Assembly: GCA_023399055.1 (NCBI GenBank)
Contig: JAEWQV010000014.1
Location: forward strand, 496,001 to 560,000
DNA: 64,000 nucleotides
Direction: 5' to 3'
From: Bacillota bacterium
Lineage (GTDB): Bacteria; Bacillota; Clostridia; Lachnospirales; Lachnospiraceae
The position numbers were made by a program, and so were the translations under genes. The stretch's first letter is position 1. Every line of letters begins with the position of its first letter. Below the pieces are notes generated by a model that saw nothing but the letters and a program-made list of their open reading frames with translations, was not told the DNA's origin and made no database searches. Positions 1 to 9,438 of this stretch are shown here, piece after piece.

Positions 1-183
1 CCTATAATTTAAGCCTGCTATATCATCGTTACAATTCCAAATAGATTTTATTTTGTCGTAATCTAATTTACGCAGTAGTTTCAGTAATTTCTCTGTTTTG
101 GTTACAAACATAGGTAATCTAGAATACTCAAAAATGTCTGAGCTGTCATTCATCTTTTTTGCAGGCGATATGATTATTCTCAT
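1..183 (-). CDS. yaaA: YaaA family (UPF0246) peroxide-stress protein, 5' part only
   Basis: The first 61 codons of a gene that runs off the left edge. The protein opens with MRIIISPAKKMN, the hallmark start of the YaaA/UPF0246 family. In E. coli YaaA limits free iron and DNA damage under peroxide stress; that role is family knowledge and is not shown here. The ATG (181-183 on the complement) directly follows the stop codon of the upstream acetyltransferase gene with no spacer, so the two are probably translationally coupled. Only about a quarter of the usual length of roughly 250 residues is visible. Confidence 0.85.
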   Translation of the reverse strand, partial: MRIIISPAKKMNDSSDIFEYSRLPMFVTKTEKLLKLLRKLDYDKIKSIWNCNDDIAGLNYR

Positions 184-1143
184 TTATTCCACCCTTACTG
201 TATAATAATCCATGGTTGAAGTAATACAGAATCCACAGGATTGATATAATCCAAGTGCTGTCGGATTAACTGCTGAAACCTGCAGCATCACTTGCTCCAC
301 ATTTCTCCTCTTAAATTCTTGAACGGCAAACAGAAGAACTGCCCTACCGTATCCCTTGCCACGATACTCTGGCAACACGCCTAGTCCATAGATTCCTCCA
401 ACCTGTGTATTTACCTGTAAATGTACCTTACCAACTAAATTATCCTCTTTTTTAGCAAGGAATATCAGCAGACCTCTTTTCTCTTCGTCTTCGGGAAGAA
501 GTAATTCCTCCTGCATGTTCGCGTTATTCGTTGTAGCATCTGTTCCTTCTGCTTCCAAAAAGCTTACATGATCTGAAAAATAAATTCTGTTTTGTCTATC
601 TACTTCAACTGCATCCTTGTTGGTTGCTTTTTGAAACGTAATGCCACAAAGTAATTCATCATTAAATACAATTTCTTTATTCAGGTACATTTCAAATTCA
701 GAATTTTTAAAGTCAGCGCAGATTTTTCGTAGAAAACTCTGTCCAGATAAGGACTCTTTATCACATAGTAAAAGGAAACTGCTAACCTTTCTGCGCCTAC
801 ACTCTTTTAATACCTCCTGATATAACTCTGTAAAGATTCCTTGTCTGCGGTACCCCGGATGAACCATACCAGTAATTTCGAGTTGCTCCCCTACTCCTCC
901 AAAACCACAGATTCCTATATATCCAATTAATTCTTTTCCATCAAAATAAAGAAATTCATCGATTACATTTCGCTCTTTTTTACCTTCCATTTCTAAAGCG
1001 GCTGCAAGTTTATATTCGAGTTCAAGTTTAAGTGCTACTCTTTCAAAATTAAAACATTGGTTTTGTAACTCATTAATTAATTCATATGTCTTTTGATCCA
1101 ATTTTTCTAATAACTTAATTTCTGGTTTATCAATAAATTTCAA
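184..1143 (-). CDS. Double-domain GNAT acetyltransferase
   Basis: A 319-residue protein with two GNAT folds in tandem. The N-terminal copy (about residues 55-150) has the acyl-CoA-binding motif A as HPGYRRQGIFTEL. The C-terminal copy (about 165-319) has LPEYRGKGYGRAVL followed by NPTALGLYQSCGF, the usual motif B. GNAT enzymes transfer an acetyl group from acetyl-CoA to an amine. The substrate cannot be told from sequence. The stop codon abuts the yaaA start, so the pair is likely one transcript. An AT-rich 120-bp gap separates it from the divergent transporter gene. Confidence 0.85.
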   Translation of the reverse strand: MKFIDKPEIKLLEKLDQKTYELINELQNQCFNFERVALKLELEYKLAAALEMEGKKERNVIDEFLYFDGKELIGYIGICGFGGVGEQLEITGMVHPGYRRQGIFTELYQEVLKECRRRKVSSFLLLCDKESLSGQSFLRKICADFKNSEFEMYLNKEIVFNDELLCGITFQKATNKDAVEVDRQNRIYFSDHVSFLEAEGTDATTNNANMQEELLLPEDEEKRGLLIFLAKKEDNLVGKVHLQVNTQVGGIYGLGVLPEYRGKGYGRAVLLFAVQEFKRRNVEQVMLQVSAVNPTALGLYQSCGFCITSTMDYYTVRVE

Positions 1144-1266
1144 ACGAAATCCTCCATAACAATTATTTGTGTGTTGGCCCTAATATTGTAAAAGCTGTTA
1201 CATTATGCTAAAGTAAATATATCAGAATAGTTAAAATATATCAAAATATGAAAGGATGTGCAAGCG

Positions 1267-3582
1267 TTGAACCATAGTATCAGTCGCCGCAACTGGGCTT
1301 TGATCTGGATTGTCGGACTAGCAGGCCAACTTTGTTGGAATGTAGAAAATCAATTATTTAATACTTTTGTCTATACTAAAATTGCACCGGAACCATCTAT
1401 TGTTGCCTGGATGGTGGGGATTAGTGCTGCAGTTACTACTATATCCACCTTTTGGATGGGTACCATCAGTGATCGTCTTGGTCGCAGAAAACCGTTCATC
1501 AGTATTGGTTACATTCTTTGGGGTGCTCTAACCATTGCTTTTGGTGCTACGGAGTTTGTACCTAAAAATCCTTTATTGCTAGCTGCAGTTGTAGTTATAG
1601 CAATGGATGCAATTATGAGCTTCTTTGGTTCAATGGCGAATGACAGTGGATTTATGACTTGGACTACTGATATTTCTAATGAACATAACCGTGGCCAGCT
1701 TGGGGCTGTCATTGCTGCTCAACCTGTTCTTGCTACAATCATCGGAACGATAGGCTGTGCTGCTTTGATTGAACTATTTGACTATTTTGCGTTTTTTGTT
1801 GTATTTGGAGCACTGATATCTTTAGTTGGAATATTCTCTATCTTCACTCTAAAAGATCATGAGGATGTCCAGCCAAACAGAATTAACAACGGCTTATTCA
1901 CTTTTATAAAATCTCTATTCCAGAGTAATTCTCTATTTTACAACCGTGAATTGCTGCTGGTTATTGCTTCCTTTACCTTGTTTTTTATCAGCTTTAATAT
2001 TTATTTCCCTTATATGATGATTTATTTTCAATATACACTCGGTTTTTCGCTCTCCATAGCAGGAATTTTAATGGCAGCTCCACTTTTACTTGCAGTTCTT
2101 GTTGCTTTTGCATGTTCAAGATTCATTAATCATGGGCGTATTCCCAGAGTATTTGCCTTTGCTATCCTCGCAAATATAATTGGCTTATTAACTTTACAAC
2201 TACAAAGTATGTTTACTCTACTGATAGGAATTCTATTCGTAGGGATAGGTTATATTATTGTAATGCAGTGCATGACTGCTTGGATGAAAAATCTATATCC
2301 CAAAGAACAGCGAGGACAATCCGAAGGTTTACGAATTATTGCTTCTGTATTAATTCCAATGATAATAGGCCCAGGAATTGGTTCTCGCATGGTAGAAGCC
2401 TTTGGTGCTGAGCGTATGATTCAATATGATTATGGTAGCCGCGTAGGTCACTCCCCATCATCAGAATTATTTTTAGTAGCAGCACTTGTTGCGCTTATTA
2501 CCTTCTTACCATTACACTTTGCCGCAAAACGATACTATGCCTCGCGTATACTTCCTCCCATGTTGGATTATGATAAAGAGCAACAGCATTTAACTGATGG
2601 GACTAAGATTTTAAACCCTGACGGAACTCTTGCAGTCACCGGATATACCACAGGAAAAAACACTTTGATTTTCAACCGTAATTCGATTAAAACGAAGTTC
2701 CGTTTAAAGGAATGGGATTTTTATCAGATACAGAATGAAACTTATTGTCTGCAAATAACCATCGGTCATGTTAGTTATGTTGGCTCTGTCAGTCTAATGC
2801 TATTTGCACTGAATGGAAGCACGAAAATTGTTGCTGAGCACTTAATACCGCTCCCCTTCAATCGCTTACATATGCCACCTTCTGCAGAGCAGGGTGATGT
2901 TTCCTATACATGCAAAGATTTTGAAGTTGCTTTTAGACATCAGGATGGCGGAAGGCATCTTACTGCACATTCCACCTCTTCAAAATATAATTTTGAAGTT
3001 GATTTATTACTTATTGAGCCACAGAATTCTTTAATTATTTCTACACCTTTCTATGAAACAAATGAGTTCTATTTTAATCATAAAATTGGTGGAATGAATA
3101 CAAAGGGGCGTGTACGTTTTGGTGAGATAGATATTGACTTCTCTGATAAATACTCCTTTGGACTTCTTGATTGGGGTCGAGGTGTTTGGCCATTTAAGCA
3201 TGAATGGTACTGGGGTGCCGCTTGCACTCGTAAAGAAGACTATAATCTAACTTTAAATATTGGCTGGGGCTTTGGAAATACCAGTGCTGCATCAGAAAAT
3301 ATATTCTTTGTAGATGGAAATCCTCATAAATTAGATCAGGTTTATCTTGATCATTTTGATCTCGCTGCTAAGGAATGGCATTTCAGTGAAAGTATGGGAC
3401 GTCTTAGTTTAAGTTTTAAGCCTCTTTATAATAGAATTACAGAGAATAAGGTTCTCTGGATTGATAATCATTGTGATCAGGTTTTTGGTGTCTTTACCGG
3501 TACATTAATTGGTGAAGATGGTATTGTCCATACTGTTACAGATATGTATGGTTTCTTTGAACACGCGAGAAACCAGTGGTAG
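1267..3582 (+). CDS. MFS transporter fused to a C-terminal DUF2804 domain
   Basis: Residues 1 to about 430 form a 12-helix major facilitator with loop motif A as DRLGRRKP near residue 69. From about residue 432 the protein continues into a soluble domain of about 340 residues. Its WDFYQI, DWGRGVWPFKHEWYWG and NIGWGFG segments and its closing GFFEHARNQW match DUF2804 (PF10974) as I know it, a beta-rich family of unknown function normally found as a stand-alone protein. I chose the TTG at 1267 because AAAGGATG (1251-1258) sits about 9 bases upstream; a GTG at 1258 would overlap that ribosome-binding site. No frameshift lies between the domains, so this is one fused polypeptide. A long hairpin follows the stop. 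Substrate unknown. Confidence 0.8.
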   Translation: MNHSISRRNWALIWIVGLAGQLCWNVENQLFNTFVYTKIAPEPSIVAWMVGISAAVTTISTFWMGTISDRLGRRKPFISIGYILWGALTIAFGATEFVPKNPLLLAAVVVIAMDAIMSFFGSMANDSGFMTWTTDISNEHNRGQLGAVIAAQPVLATIIGTIGCAALIELFDYFAFFVVFGALISLVGIFSIFTLKDHEDVQPNRINNGLFTFIKSLFQSNSLFYNRELLLVIASFTLFFISFNIYFPYMMIYFQYTLGFSLSIAGILMAAPLLLAVLVAFACSRFINHGRIPRVFAFAILANIIGLLTLQLQSMFTLLIGILFVGIGYIIVMQCMTAWMKNLYPKEQRGQSEGLRIIASVLIPMIIGPGIGSRMVEAFGAERMIQYDYGSRVGHSPSSELFLVAALVALITFLPLHFAAKRYYASRILPPMLDYDKEQQHLTDGTKILNPDGTLAVTGYTTGKNTLIFNRNSIKTKFRLKEWDFYQIQNETYCLQITIGHVSYVGSVSLMLFALNGSTKIVAEHLIPLPFNRLHMPPSAEQGDVSYTCKDFEVAFRHQDGGRHLTAHSTSSKYNFEVDLLLIEPQNSLIISTPFYETNEFYFNHKIGGMNTKGRVRFGEIDIDFSDKYSFGLLDWGRGVWPFKHEWYWGAACTRKEDYNLTLNIGWGFGNTSAASENIFFVDGNPHKLDQVYLDHFDLAAKEWHFSESMGRLSLSFKPLYNRITENKVLWIDNHCDQVFGVFTGTLIGEDGIVHTVTDMYGFFEHARNQW

Positions 3583-3601
3583 TTAAAGCATAAATAATAT
3601 C

Positions 3602-3692
3602 AGAAAGTACGCTGTATAACTTACCTTACGCTGCTTGACAGACATCTTACTGTCAAACAGTGCATAAAGGGATGTTATACTACGTACTTTCT
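3602..3692. terminator. Long nested inverted repeat after the MFS-DUF2804 gene
   Basis: Outer arms 3602-3620 and 3674-3692 pair at 17 of 19 positions. An inner perfect hairpin, TTGACAG with CTGTCAA, lies inside the loop at about 3635-3656. It starts about 20 bases after the stop codon. It could terminate transcription of the MFS gene and also of the opposing flavodoxin gene, but the loop is unusually long and there is no clean U-tract, so a structured repeat is an alternative. Confidence 0.5.
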
Positions 3693-3831
3693 TAATTTAT
3701 AATTTAATTGTAATAACGAGAGAAAATGCTCAACTTAATTCTTTCAGCTATTACTTCTACCGATTCATATTATTGCAAATCACTTGATCATAACCAATTA
3801 TCAAGGAATTATAAGTATTAAAAAATCACCT

Positions 3832-4239
3832 TTAAAATGTTCGTTTTGAGAATTCAACCGCCTCAGCTATATCTGCTTTATTGGGATGTCCCATTTTTAA
3901 AACTAAAAAGCCACCAGGAACTAAATGTTCGTCAACGACTTTTATTCCTTTTTCTTCAAGGGCTTTACGAACAGTATCCTGTCCTTGTTTCATACTTGCA
4001 CAGGAAGTAATGAGGGCCACCTGTTTTGTCTTAGTACTATCTAAAGCTTCCACAAACTTTAATAGTTCTGGTGCACATTGTCCTGCGTAAATTCCACTCA
4101 CTAAGTAAATTAACTCAGCATCCGTTGCTGCCTGCTCTGTTACACTTAATGCTTTTAATCCTTTTGCTTCTGCTACTGCATTTGCAATCTTCGTAGAATG
4201 TCCTGTTTTTGAAAAATAAACAACTCCAATTTTACTCAT
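3832..4239 (-). CDS. Flavodoxin-fold protein
   Basis: A 135-residue single-domain protein. The N-terminus VVYFSKTGHSTKIA is the flavodoxin phosphate-binding loop for FMN, and VSGIYAGQCAPEL and ITSCASMKQG fit the two flavin-contacting loops. It is probably a small cytoplasmic electron carrier or quinone/flavin reductase partner. Its ATG lies inside the end of the tetR gene (8-base overlap), so the two are translationally coupled and the regulator probably controls this gene. No signal peptide or membrane segment is present. Confidence 0.8.
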   Translation of the reverse strand: MSKIGVVYFSKTGHSTKIANAVAEAKGLKALSVTEQAATDAELIYLVSGIYAGQCAPELLKFVEALDSTKTKQVALITSCASMKQGQDTVRKALEEKGIKVVDEHLVPGGFLVLKMGHPNKADIAEAVEFSKRTF

Positions 4240-4819
4240 GTTTAAGAACCCCCTTTAAAATAATTTCACATTGTACTTGAAACAGTTCCTCAGCTTGTTG
4301 TAAATTTAAATCTCGTTGTCTTGAAATCATTAAATTAAAACCTAAAAAGGAACTCCAAATGGAAAATGCAACTTTTTCAGTGTCCATTTCTTTCATAATA
4401 CCCTTTTGAATATCCCTTTTAAAATTTTCACTTAAATAGGAAATCCACTGTGGTCTTTCCGGTAATTGTCTGCTGTATTTATGAAGAACAATCAAATTAT
4501 ATTTTTCAGGTTCCTCAAATGCTAATCTCATTACTCTGTTAAATACACATAACATGTTACTTACTGCATCTTTTGATTCATCCAGCAATTCCCTTATTTG
4601 TAAATGCAGCCATTTTGTTTCATTTTCAATGATTGCATCTATAATTTCCTGTTTATCTTTGAAATGATAGTAAATCACACCAGTAGAATACTTCATCTTT
4701 TTAATAATCTTCCTAACTGAAACTTCCTCAAAACCTTCCTCCAACCCCATGAGTAAGGCTGTATCTAAAATTGCCTGGCGTACTCCATCGCTTCGCATCT
4801 TCTGTTCTTCTCTTGCCAA
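4232..4819 (-). CDS. TetR/AcrR family transcriptional regulator
   Basis: 195 residues. The N-terminal helix-turn-helix (about residues 12-60) shows the TetR pattern VSVRKIIKKMKYSTGVIYYHF. The C-terminal ligand/dimer domain is divergent. The start is a TTG with GAGGTGAG six to eight bases upstream; an internal ATG at codon 8 has no comparable site. It overlaps the flavodoxin gene it precedes. A near-palindrome about 35 bases upstream is a candidate autoregulatory operator. The inducer is unknown. Confidence 0.85.
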   Translation of the reverse strand: MAREEQKMRSDGVRQAILDTALLMGLEEGFEEVSVRKIIKKMKYSTGVIYYHFKDKQEIIDAIIENETKWLHLQIRELLDESKDAVSNMLCVFNRVMRLAFEEPEKYNLIVLHKYSRQLPERPQWISYLSENFKRDIQKGIMKEMDTEKVAFSIWSSFLGFNLMISRQRDLNLQQAEELFQVQCEIILKGVLKHE

Positions 4820-4853
4820 ACTTAACTCACCTCTTTTTTCAATGGAGTTTATT

Positions 4854-4870
4854 TTATAACACCGTTATTA
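4854..4870. promoter_or_regulatory. Candidate TetR operator
   Basis: TTATAAC-ACC-GTTATTA, arms matching at 6 of 7 positions, lies 35-51 bases upstream of the tetR start. Position and symmetry suit autoregulation; this is inferred from symmetry only. Confidence 0.35.
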
Positions 4871-4948
4871 TAGTATTAATTTTCCATATTGTAAATACAT
4901 TTGTATAAATTAATATACTGAAAACATGACTTTCAGAAAAATGTATAT

Positions 4949-6310
4949 TTAATTTGGCAGCAGCAAATGGTTGTTTTCGATTTTATCATCATATAACATG
5001 TTGTTAATATAGTTTACGATTCTTTCCGGCTCCTCTGCTTTTCTCCAAAGTTGATACCCCTTTGAATTCAGTATTTCTTCTCGTACTGTGTCCACTGAAC
5101 CACCAAAATAGTTTATGTTAAGTAAGCTCATAGTAGCGGACATCAGTAAAATATCTTCTTCAGAATATAAACCAGTACCAACTAGTGAATTATACGCTCT
5201 ATCATAAGATCTTGATGCATAATGTTCTCTTGCATACTGTTTAAACTCAAGGAGATTCTCATCCTTCTGATTTGTGGTTTTAGCCCAGCGATCAACATCT
5301 ACCTTTCTTGTTTGGTATTCGTATCCTTGTTCCTTTTGAAATTCAATTACACCATATTGTACTGGATAAGCAATAAGAGCACTTGTAACCACATCATATA
5401 TTGGATTTTCTTCATTTTTAGTTGAATTGATATCCTGAATATGTATATGTCCACTCAGAACTAATTGCAAATCACTTTCTTCAAATACCTGAATTGCTTC
5501 TTCACTATTATCAAGGGTAAAGCCATAATTCATTACCAATGTGTGCCTTAGAAGGTTATGATGCATAACAGTTAAAATTTGTACCTTCTTTTCCGTTGCT
5601 AATGCACTGCACTCTCTGATCCATTGAAAGGTTTCTTCTTTTATTATTCCATTTGTGGCAGGAACTCCATATTGATAATTTGTATCATAAATATTGGTAT
5701 CTAACATTAATAACCATAAGTCCTCGGCTGGAGCCGCCAGGTAACTTAACGAATTTTCATCTCTGGATATAGCCTCATCATATCCTAAATTCCCGTATAT
5801 TTGATCAAATTCATCACTTTCAATACTATCAATCTTATTCTGTTTGTCACCAATTAAACTTCTTGCCCAGGGATTTTGAATATCATGATTTCCTGGAATT
5901 ACATAGACACGTGTACCTGCTGTTTCCTCAAGCTTATTTAGTTTCTTAGCTAATTCCGTATGGCTTTCTTTCTCTCCATTATTCGTTAAATCGCCGCTTA
6001 GAATCAGAACATCTGGCTTTTCAATATTCATATCATTGATAAAGGCATCTGTAATTTCATCAATATAATAAAGCAATCTTCCATCACCTGAGTTAAGATA
6101 TTTTTGATATGCTTCTCCATCATCATGTAATTCCTTTGCCAGGTAATGAACATCTGTAGCAACATACATCGTAAGTTCCTCACCTGTTTTTAGTGGCTCT
6201 GGCGTTGTGTATTTTTGCTCCCTCCTGCAACCAGTAAGACCTAGTACCAAGAAAAGTATTAATATGTATAAATAGCGTTTCATTAACGCATTGTTATTTT
6301 TTCTTATCAT
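4949..6310 (-). CDS. Secreted lipoprotein metallophosphoesterase (calcineurin-like)
   Basis: 453 residues. A signal peptide ends in the lipobox LTGC (Cys28), so the protein should be lipid-anchored outside the membrane. The metallophosphoesterase motifs appear in order: DVHY (Asp53, His55), SGDLTNNGE, GNHD, then VMHHN and SGHIH. Together these form the two-metal site. The C-terminal third of about 150 residues is an extension of unknown role. The family cleaves phosphomono- or phosphodiesters; the substrate here is not predictable. The start is supported by GGGGGA five bases upstream. It appears to be transcribed alone. Confidence 0.85.
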   Translation of the reverse strand: MIRKNNNALMKRYLYILILFLVLGLTGCRREQKYTTPEPLKTGEELTMYVATDVHYLAKELHDDGEAYQKYLNSGDGRLLYYIDEITDAFINDMNIEKPDVLILSGDLTNNGEKESHTELAKKLNKLEETAGTRVYVIPGNHDIQNPWARSLIGDKQNKIDSIESDEFDQIYGNLGYDEAISRDENSLSYLAAPAEDLWLLMLDTNIYDTNYQYGVPATNGIIKEETFQWIRECSALATEKKVQILTVMHHNLLRHTLVMNYGFTLDNSEEAIQVFEESDLQLVLSGHIHIQDINSTKNEENPIYDVVTSALIAYPVQYGVIEFQKEQGYEYQTRKVDVDRWAKTTNQKDENLLEFKQYAREHYASRSYDRAYNSLVGTGLYSEEDILLMSATMSLLNINYFGGSVDTVREEILNSKGYQLWRKAEEPERIVNYINNMLYDDKIENNHLLLPN

Positions 6311-6547
6311 CTCGTCCCCCTATTAAGTCATAAAGTGTCTATTATAAAAATTTCTAATTTTACTGTATTTTTATAATTTATATTAAGTATCCTAATTCTA
6401 ATTTATAATACTGTCAATCATTTTACATTAAAGATTATAGCAGTTCTGACATAAGCTCCATTCCTATATAATTAGCAAAACTGATACAAGGAATTCTTAT
6501 CAAACTATATATTGTTAAAAATTCTACTACTCTTTCAATACGGTTTG

Positions 6548-6556
6548 TGCTATACT
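6548..6556 (+). promoter_or_regulatory. Extended -10 promoter element
   Basis: TGCTATACT is an extended -10 (TGnTATACT) 53 bases upstream of the polysaccharide-deacetylase-like gene, within the 298-bp divergent gap. No good -35 hexamer is seen, which is tolerable for extended -10 promoters. Confidence 0.4.
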
Positions 6557-6608
6557 CTGTAATTGGTATTAAAAATAGAACTTATTATTACCTGAAAGGC
6601 AGAAGCAT

Positions 6609-7358
6609 ATGTCATTTAGCACCCTAATGTACCATGAGATTAGAGAAAGCAAAGATCATTTTCCTGATCAACTCTCCCCCATAGAGGTAAAACAAACTTA
6701 CGACGATAAGCTACCACCTCCTCTTTTTGTCACGCTTGAGAATTTTACCTTGCAAATGGAGTATTTGCATGAAAACAATTATCATACGTTAACTCTTGCA
6801 GAAATTATGAATTATTATTATCAGGGAGCAGCTCTTCCAGAGAAATCTGTATTACTATCCTTTGATGATTGTTATCAATCCTTAGCACGCTACGCATATC
6901 CTTGTTTAAGGAAGTACAAAATGAATGCTGTAGCCTTTGTTGTATCCGGATGGCTAAATGATGAGCAGAAACAATTTCAGCCGGAGAAATCTATCTGTTT
7001 GTCTATTGCTGAGTTGGAAAAAATGACGGATGTGTTCGAGTATGCAAATCACAGTAATCTATTTCACACTCGTGCTAATCAGTCCACCAGCCGTATGATG
7101 GTTGCCAGTGATGACGAACTTTCGTTGGATTTAGAGCAATGCAATTCTAACCCTATTGTTAGTGCAAAGAATGTTTTTGCCTATCCTTATGGGCTATATA
7201 CTGACCACAATGTTGCTTTCCTTCGTGAGAAAGGCTTTCGTCTTGCTTTCACCACACAAAATGGCAGAAATGTTCAAGACAGTAATCCACTTCTGCTACA
7301 TCGCAATGTAATCCCTTACTTTATGGATTTAGGTGCCTTTCAAGAGGTCGTTGGTTAG
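6609..7358 (+). CDS. Polysaccharide deacetylase (NodB-like) family protein
   Basis: 249 residues, no signal peptide. LSFDDCYQS is the NodB motif 1, with the two aspartates that act as base and metal ligand; the usual Gly after DD is Cys. A later HSNLFH resembles the second, His-containing motif, but its spacing is one residue longer than the common H-S/T-x-x-H. AYPYG is a further family element. It may be a cytoplasmic carbohydrate-esterase-fold enzyme with altered chemistry rather than a wall peptidoglycan deacetylase. A gap of only 64 bp to the solute-binding lipoprotein gene suggests one transcript. AAAGGCAG precedes the ATG. Confidence 0.75.
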   Translation: MSFSTLMYHEIRESKDHFPDQLSPIEVKQTYDDKLPPPLFVTLENFTLQMEYLHENNYHTLTLAEIMNYYYQGAALPEKSVLLSFDDCYQSLARYAYPCLRKYKMNAVAFVVSGWLNDEQKQFQPEKSICLSIAELEKMTDVFEYANHSNLFHTRANQSTSRMMVASDDELSLDLEQCNSNPIVSAKNVFAYPYGLYTDHNVAFLREKGFRLAFTTQNGRNVQDSNPLLLHRNVIPYFMDLGAFQEVVG

Positions 7359-7422
7359 CTGACCCTGTCAAAGTTAGAATTGCATTGATTATCAATATAT
7401 TTATTCAAAGGAGAATATTAAA

Positions 7423-8451
7423 ATGAAAAAATTGATTTCTTTTTTACTGTTATTTGCTGTAGCTATTTCACTGGCTGCTTGTTCTAAAACCACAAAGGAT
7501 ACAAAAGTTGAACCGACGGCAGCTGCACAAACTCCAACTGATAATGCAACACCCACTATCGTTGCTACTACTCCAACTGAAACTGTAACGGATTTAACTC
7601 CTAGTGGAGAAGAAGTTACGATTGGCATACTTCCTGCAGAATCAGCAATTCCTATCATTTTAGCAAAAGAAAAGGGATTCTTTGATGAAGTTGGTTTAAA
7701 AGTATCTATCAAGGCCTTCTCTTCCCCAAATGATCGTAACATTGCAGTACAAGCTGGAGAACTTGACGCAACCATTGGTGATGTTATGACCGGAGCTGCC
7801 TTTGTAGATAAAGGCATACCTATGAAAATAACCTCTGATATCAGTGAGGATTTCAAAATCTTATCCTCTCCTGATTCTGGTATTGAAAGTATGGATCAAT
7901 TAAGTGGTAAAAAGATTTCTCTTGTACCTAACTTTATTTTAGAATACATCATGGACGAATTTGCAAAAGAAAATGGTTTTACTTATGAAATCGTAGAAAT
8001 TCCATCGTTTGCGGACAGAGCACAAGCTCTATTGAACAATCAAGTGGATGGTGTTGTATTTACAGAACCTCAAGCCGGCATGTTAGTGCAACAAGGTGCA
8101 CATCTCCTAGGCAGTTCCAAGGAAGCTGGTATTAAGGGCGGTACTTTAATGTTTATGGAGGACATGCTTGCTTCTCGTCCAGGAGATATCAAGGCCTTTT
8201 ATCAGGCATATAATAAAGCTGTAGATTACATGAATGAAACTGATGTAACCGAATACAGCGAGATTTTAACTAACTATCAATTTCCAGATGCTATCAGTGC
8301 CTATCTCACCTCAATGGCAGGTGATTTCCAGTATGCTAGTACGATTAGTGCAGAGCAGTTTGACAATATAATTGCATGGACAAAGGAAAAAGGACTGATT
8401 GAAAAAATCTATACCTATGAAGAATTAACTGACTTCTCCTATCTGCAATAA
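7423..8451 (+). CDS. ABC importer solute-binding lipoprotein (NMT1/THI5-like)
   Basis: 342 residues. The signal peptide ends in SLAAC (lipid-modified Cys20). A Thr/Pro-rich tether to about residue 60 precedes a periplasmic-binding fold of the NMT1/SsuA type, seen in ILPAESAIPIILAKEKGFF and VDGVVFTEP. Relatives bind pyrimidine thiamine precursors, sulfonates, taurine or nitrate; the ligand here is open. The matching ATPase and permease lie on the opposite strand 190 bp downstream, an unusual split. GGAGAATATTAAA precedes the ATG. The gene ends at a bidirectional hairpin. Confidence 0.85.
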   Translation: MKKLISFLLLFAVAISLAACSKTTKDTKVEPTAAAQTPTDNATPTIVATTPTETVTDLTPSGEEVTIGILPAESAIPIILAKEKGFFDEVGLKVSIKAFSSPNDRNIAVQAGELDATIGDVMTGAAFVDKGIPMKITSDISEDFKILSSPDSGIESMDQLSGKKISLVPNFILEYIMDEFAKENGFTYEIVEIPSFADRAQALLNNQVDGVVFTEPQAGMLVQQGAHLLGSSKEAGIKGGTLMFMEDMLASRPGDIKAFYQAYNKAVDYMNETDVTEYSEILTNYQFPDAISAYLTSMAGDFQYASTISAEQFDNIIAWTKEKGLIEKIYTYEELTDFSYLQ

Positions 8452-8463
8452 ACTGCTGATTGG

Positions 8464-8546
8464 ATATAAAAATCCTCTTAACGCTTAAAATTAGTTTCTG
8501 CGCTAGCCTGCAAGAAATATACTAAGCGGTTAAGAGGATTTTATAT
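8464..8546. terminator. Bidirectional terminator between convergent importer genes
   Basis: Arms of 24 bases (8464-8487 and 8523-8546) pair almost throughout, with one extra base on each side. A smaller hairpin (TTTCT/AGAAA) lies within the loop. Both flanks are T- or A-rich, so it can serve the binding-protein gene on the plus strand and the permease gene on the minus strand. Confidence 0.7.
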
Positions 8547-8643
8547 TGTTAACTATTCAATTACTGTATCTAATATTATATTACTCAAACTTGTAGAAGA
8601 TCATATTTGCTTAAGCTCAAATGGAATGATGAAAATATTGAAT

Positions 8644-9438
8644 CTATCTTTTTACCCAGGGTGTACATAATAGTTCCAGTAAATCAATTATTTTAAAAAG
8701 CAAGATTCCAACAAACCCAAGCATCATAATACCTGCAAACATTTCTACATAATCCATACGAGTCCAAGCACTAATGATATAATATCCTATCCCATATTTT
8801 GTAGCATAATTCTCAGCATAAAACAAAGAAGCTAGGGATATGCCTATGCTAATCCTAAGTCCGGAGAATATTTGTGGAAGAATTGCCGGAATAATTAAAT
8901 ACCGATATTTTTGAACGGTGGAAGCGCAAAAACTATCCATTACCTTAAAATTAACTGCTTCAATCCGTTCAACTCCGTCACGCACCGATAAAATAATCTG
9001 AAAAATTATAATCCAAGTAACTAAAGTAATCTTCGAGGTATTTCCAAGGCCAAATAAGATCATAAGGACCGGCAGAAAAGCAACTTTAGGAATAGGATAA
9101 ATAAAATACAACAATGGTGAGAATAATCTCTTACACGTATCATTTACACCTAGTAAGATTCCAATTGGAACAGCGGGAATTAATGCAATTATGATTGCTG
9201 CACCTACACGTAGAATACTTGCACCGCAATGTTGTAATAGGATTAAAGGTGTTCTAACTACCTGTTCAACAGTCTCCAATGGAGAAGGGATCGTATTGGT
9301 TTTCAATAATAGATGACAAATCTCCCATACAATTAGAAAGCTAATAAATCCCAGAAGCTGACTCTGTCCAAATTTCTTACTTAATCTCTTTCCTTGACGT
9401 ATCTCAAATGTTTTGTCCAAACTCTTTTGTGTTTTCAT
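8644..9438 (-). CDS. ABC importer permease (SsuC/TauC type)
   Basis: 264 residues with about six membrane helices and the BPD_transp_1 fold. The cytoplasmic coupling segment EAVNFKVMDSFCASTVQKYR fits the family pattern (EAA-like loop). It overlaps the ATPase gene by 4 bases (ATGA type), so both products are made together. The sequence class matches nitrate/sulfonate/thiamine-precursor importers, like the nearby NMT1-like lipoprotein, which very probably supplies the ligand. Confidence 0.85.
   Translation of the reverse strand: MKTQKSLDKTFEIRQGKRLSKKFGQSQLLGFISFLIVWEICHLLLKTNTIPSPLETVEQVVRTPLILLQHCGASILRVGAAIIIALIPAVPIGILLGVNDTCKRLFSPLLYFIYPIPKVAFLPVLMILFGLGNTSKITLVTWIIIFQIILSVRDGVERIEAVNFKVMDSFCASTVQKYRYLIIPAILPQIFSGLRISIGISLASLFYAENYATKYGIGYYIISAWTRMDYVEMFAGIMMLGFVGILLFKIIDLLELLCTPWVKR

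Noticed and set aside
7401..7856. Minus-strand frame of 151 codons
   Set aside because: Antisense of the solute-binding lipoprotein, whose lipobox and fold are clear.
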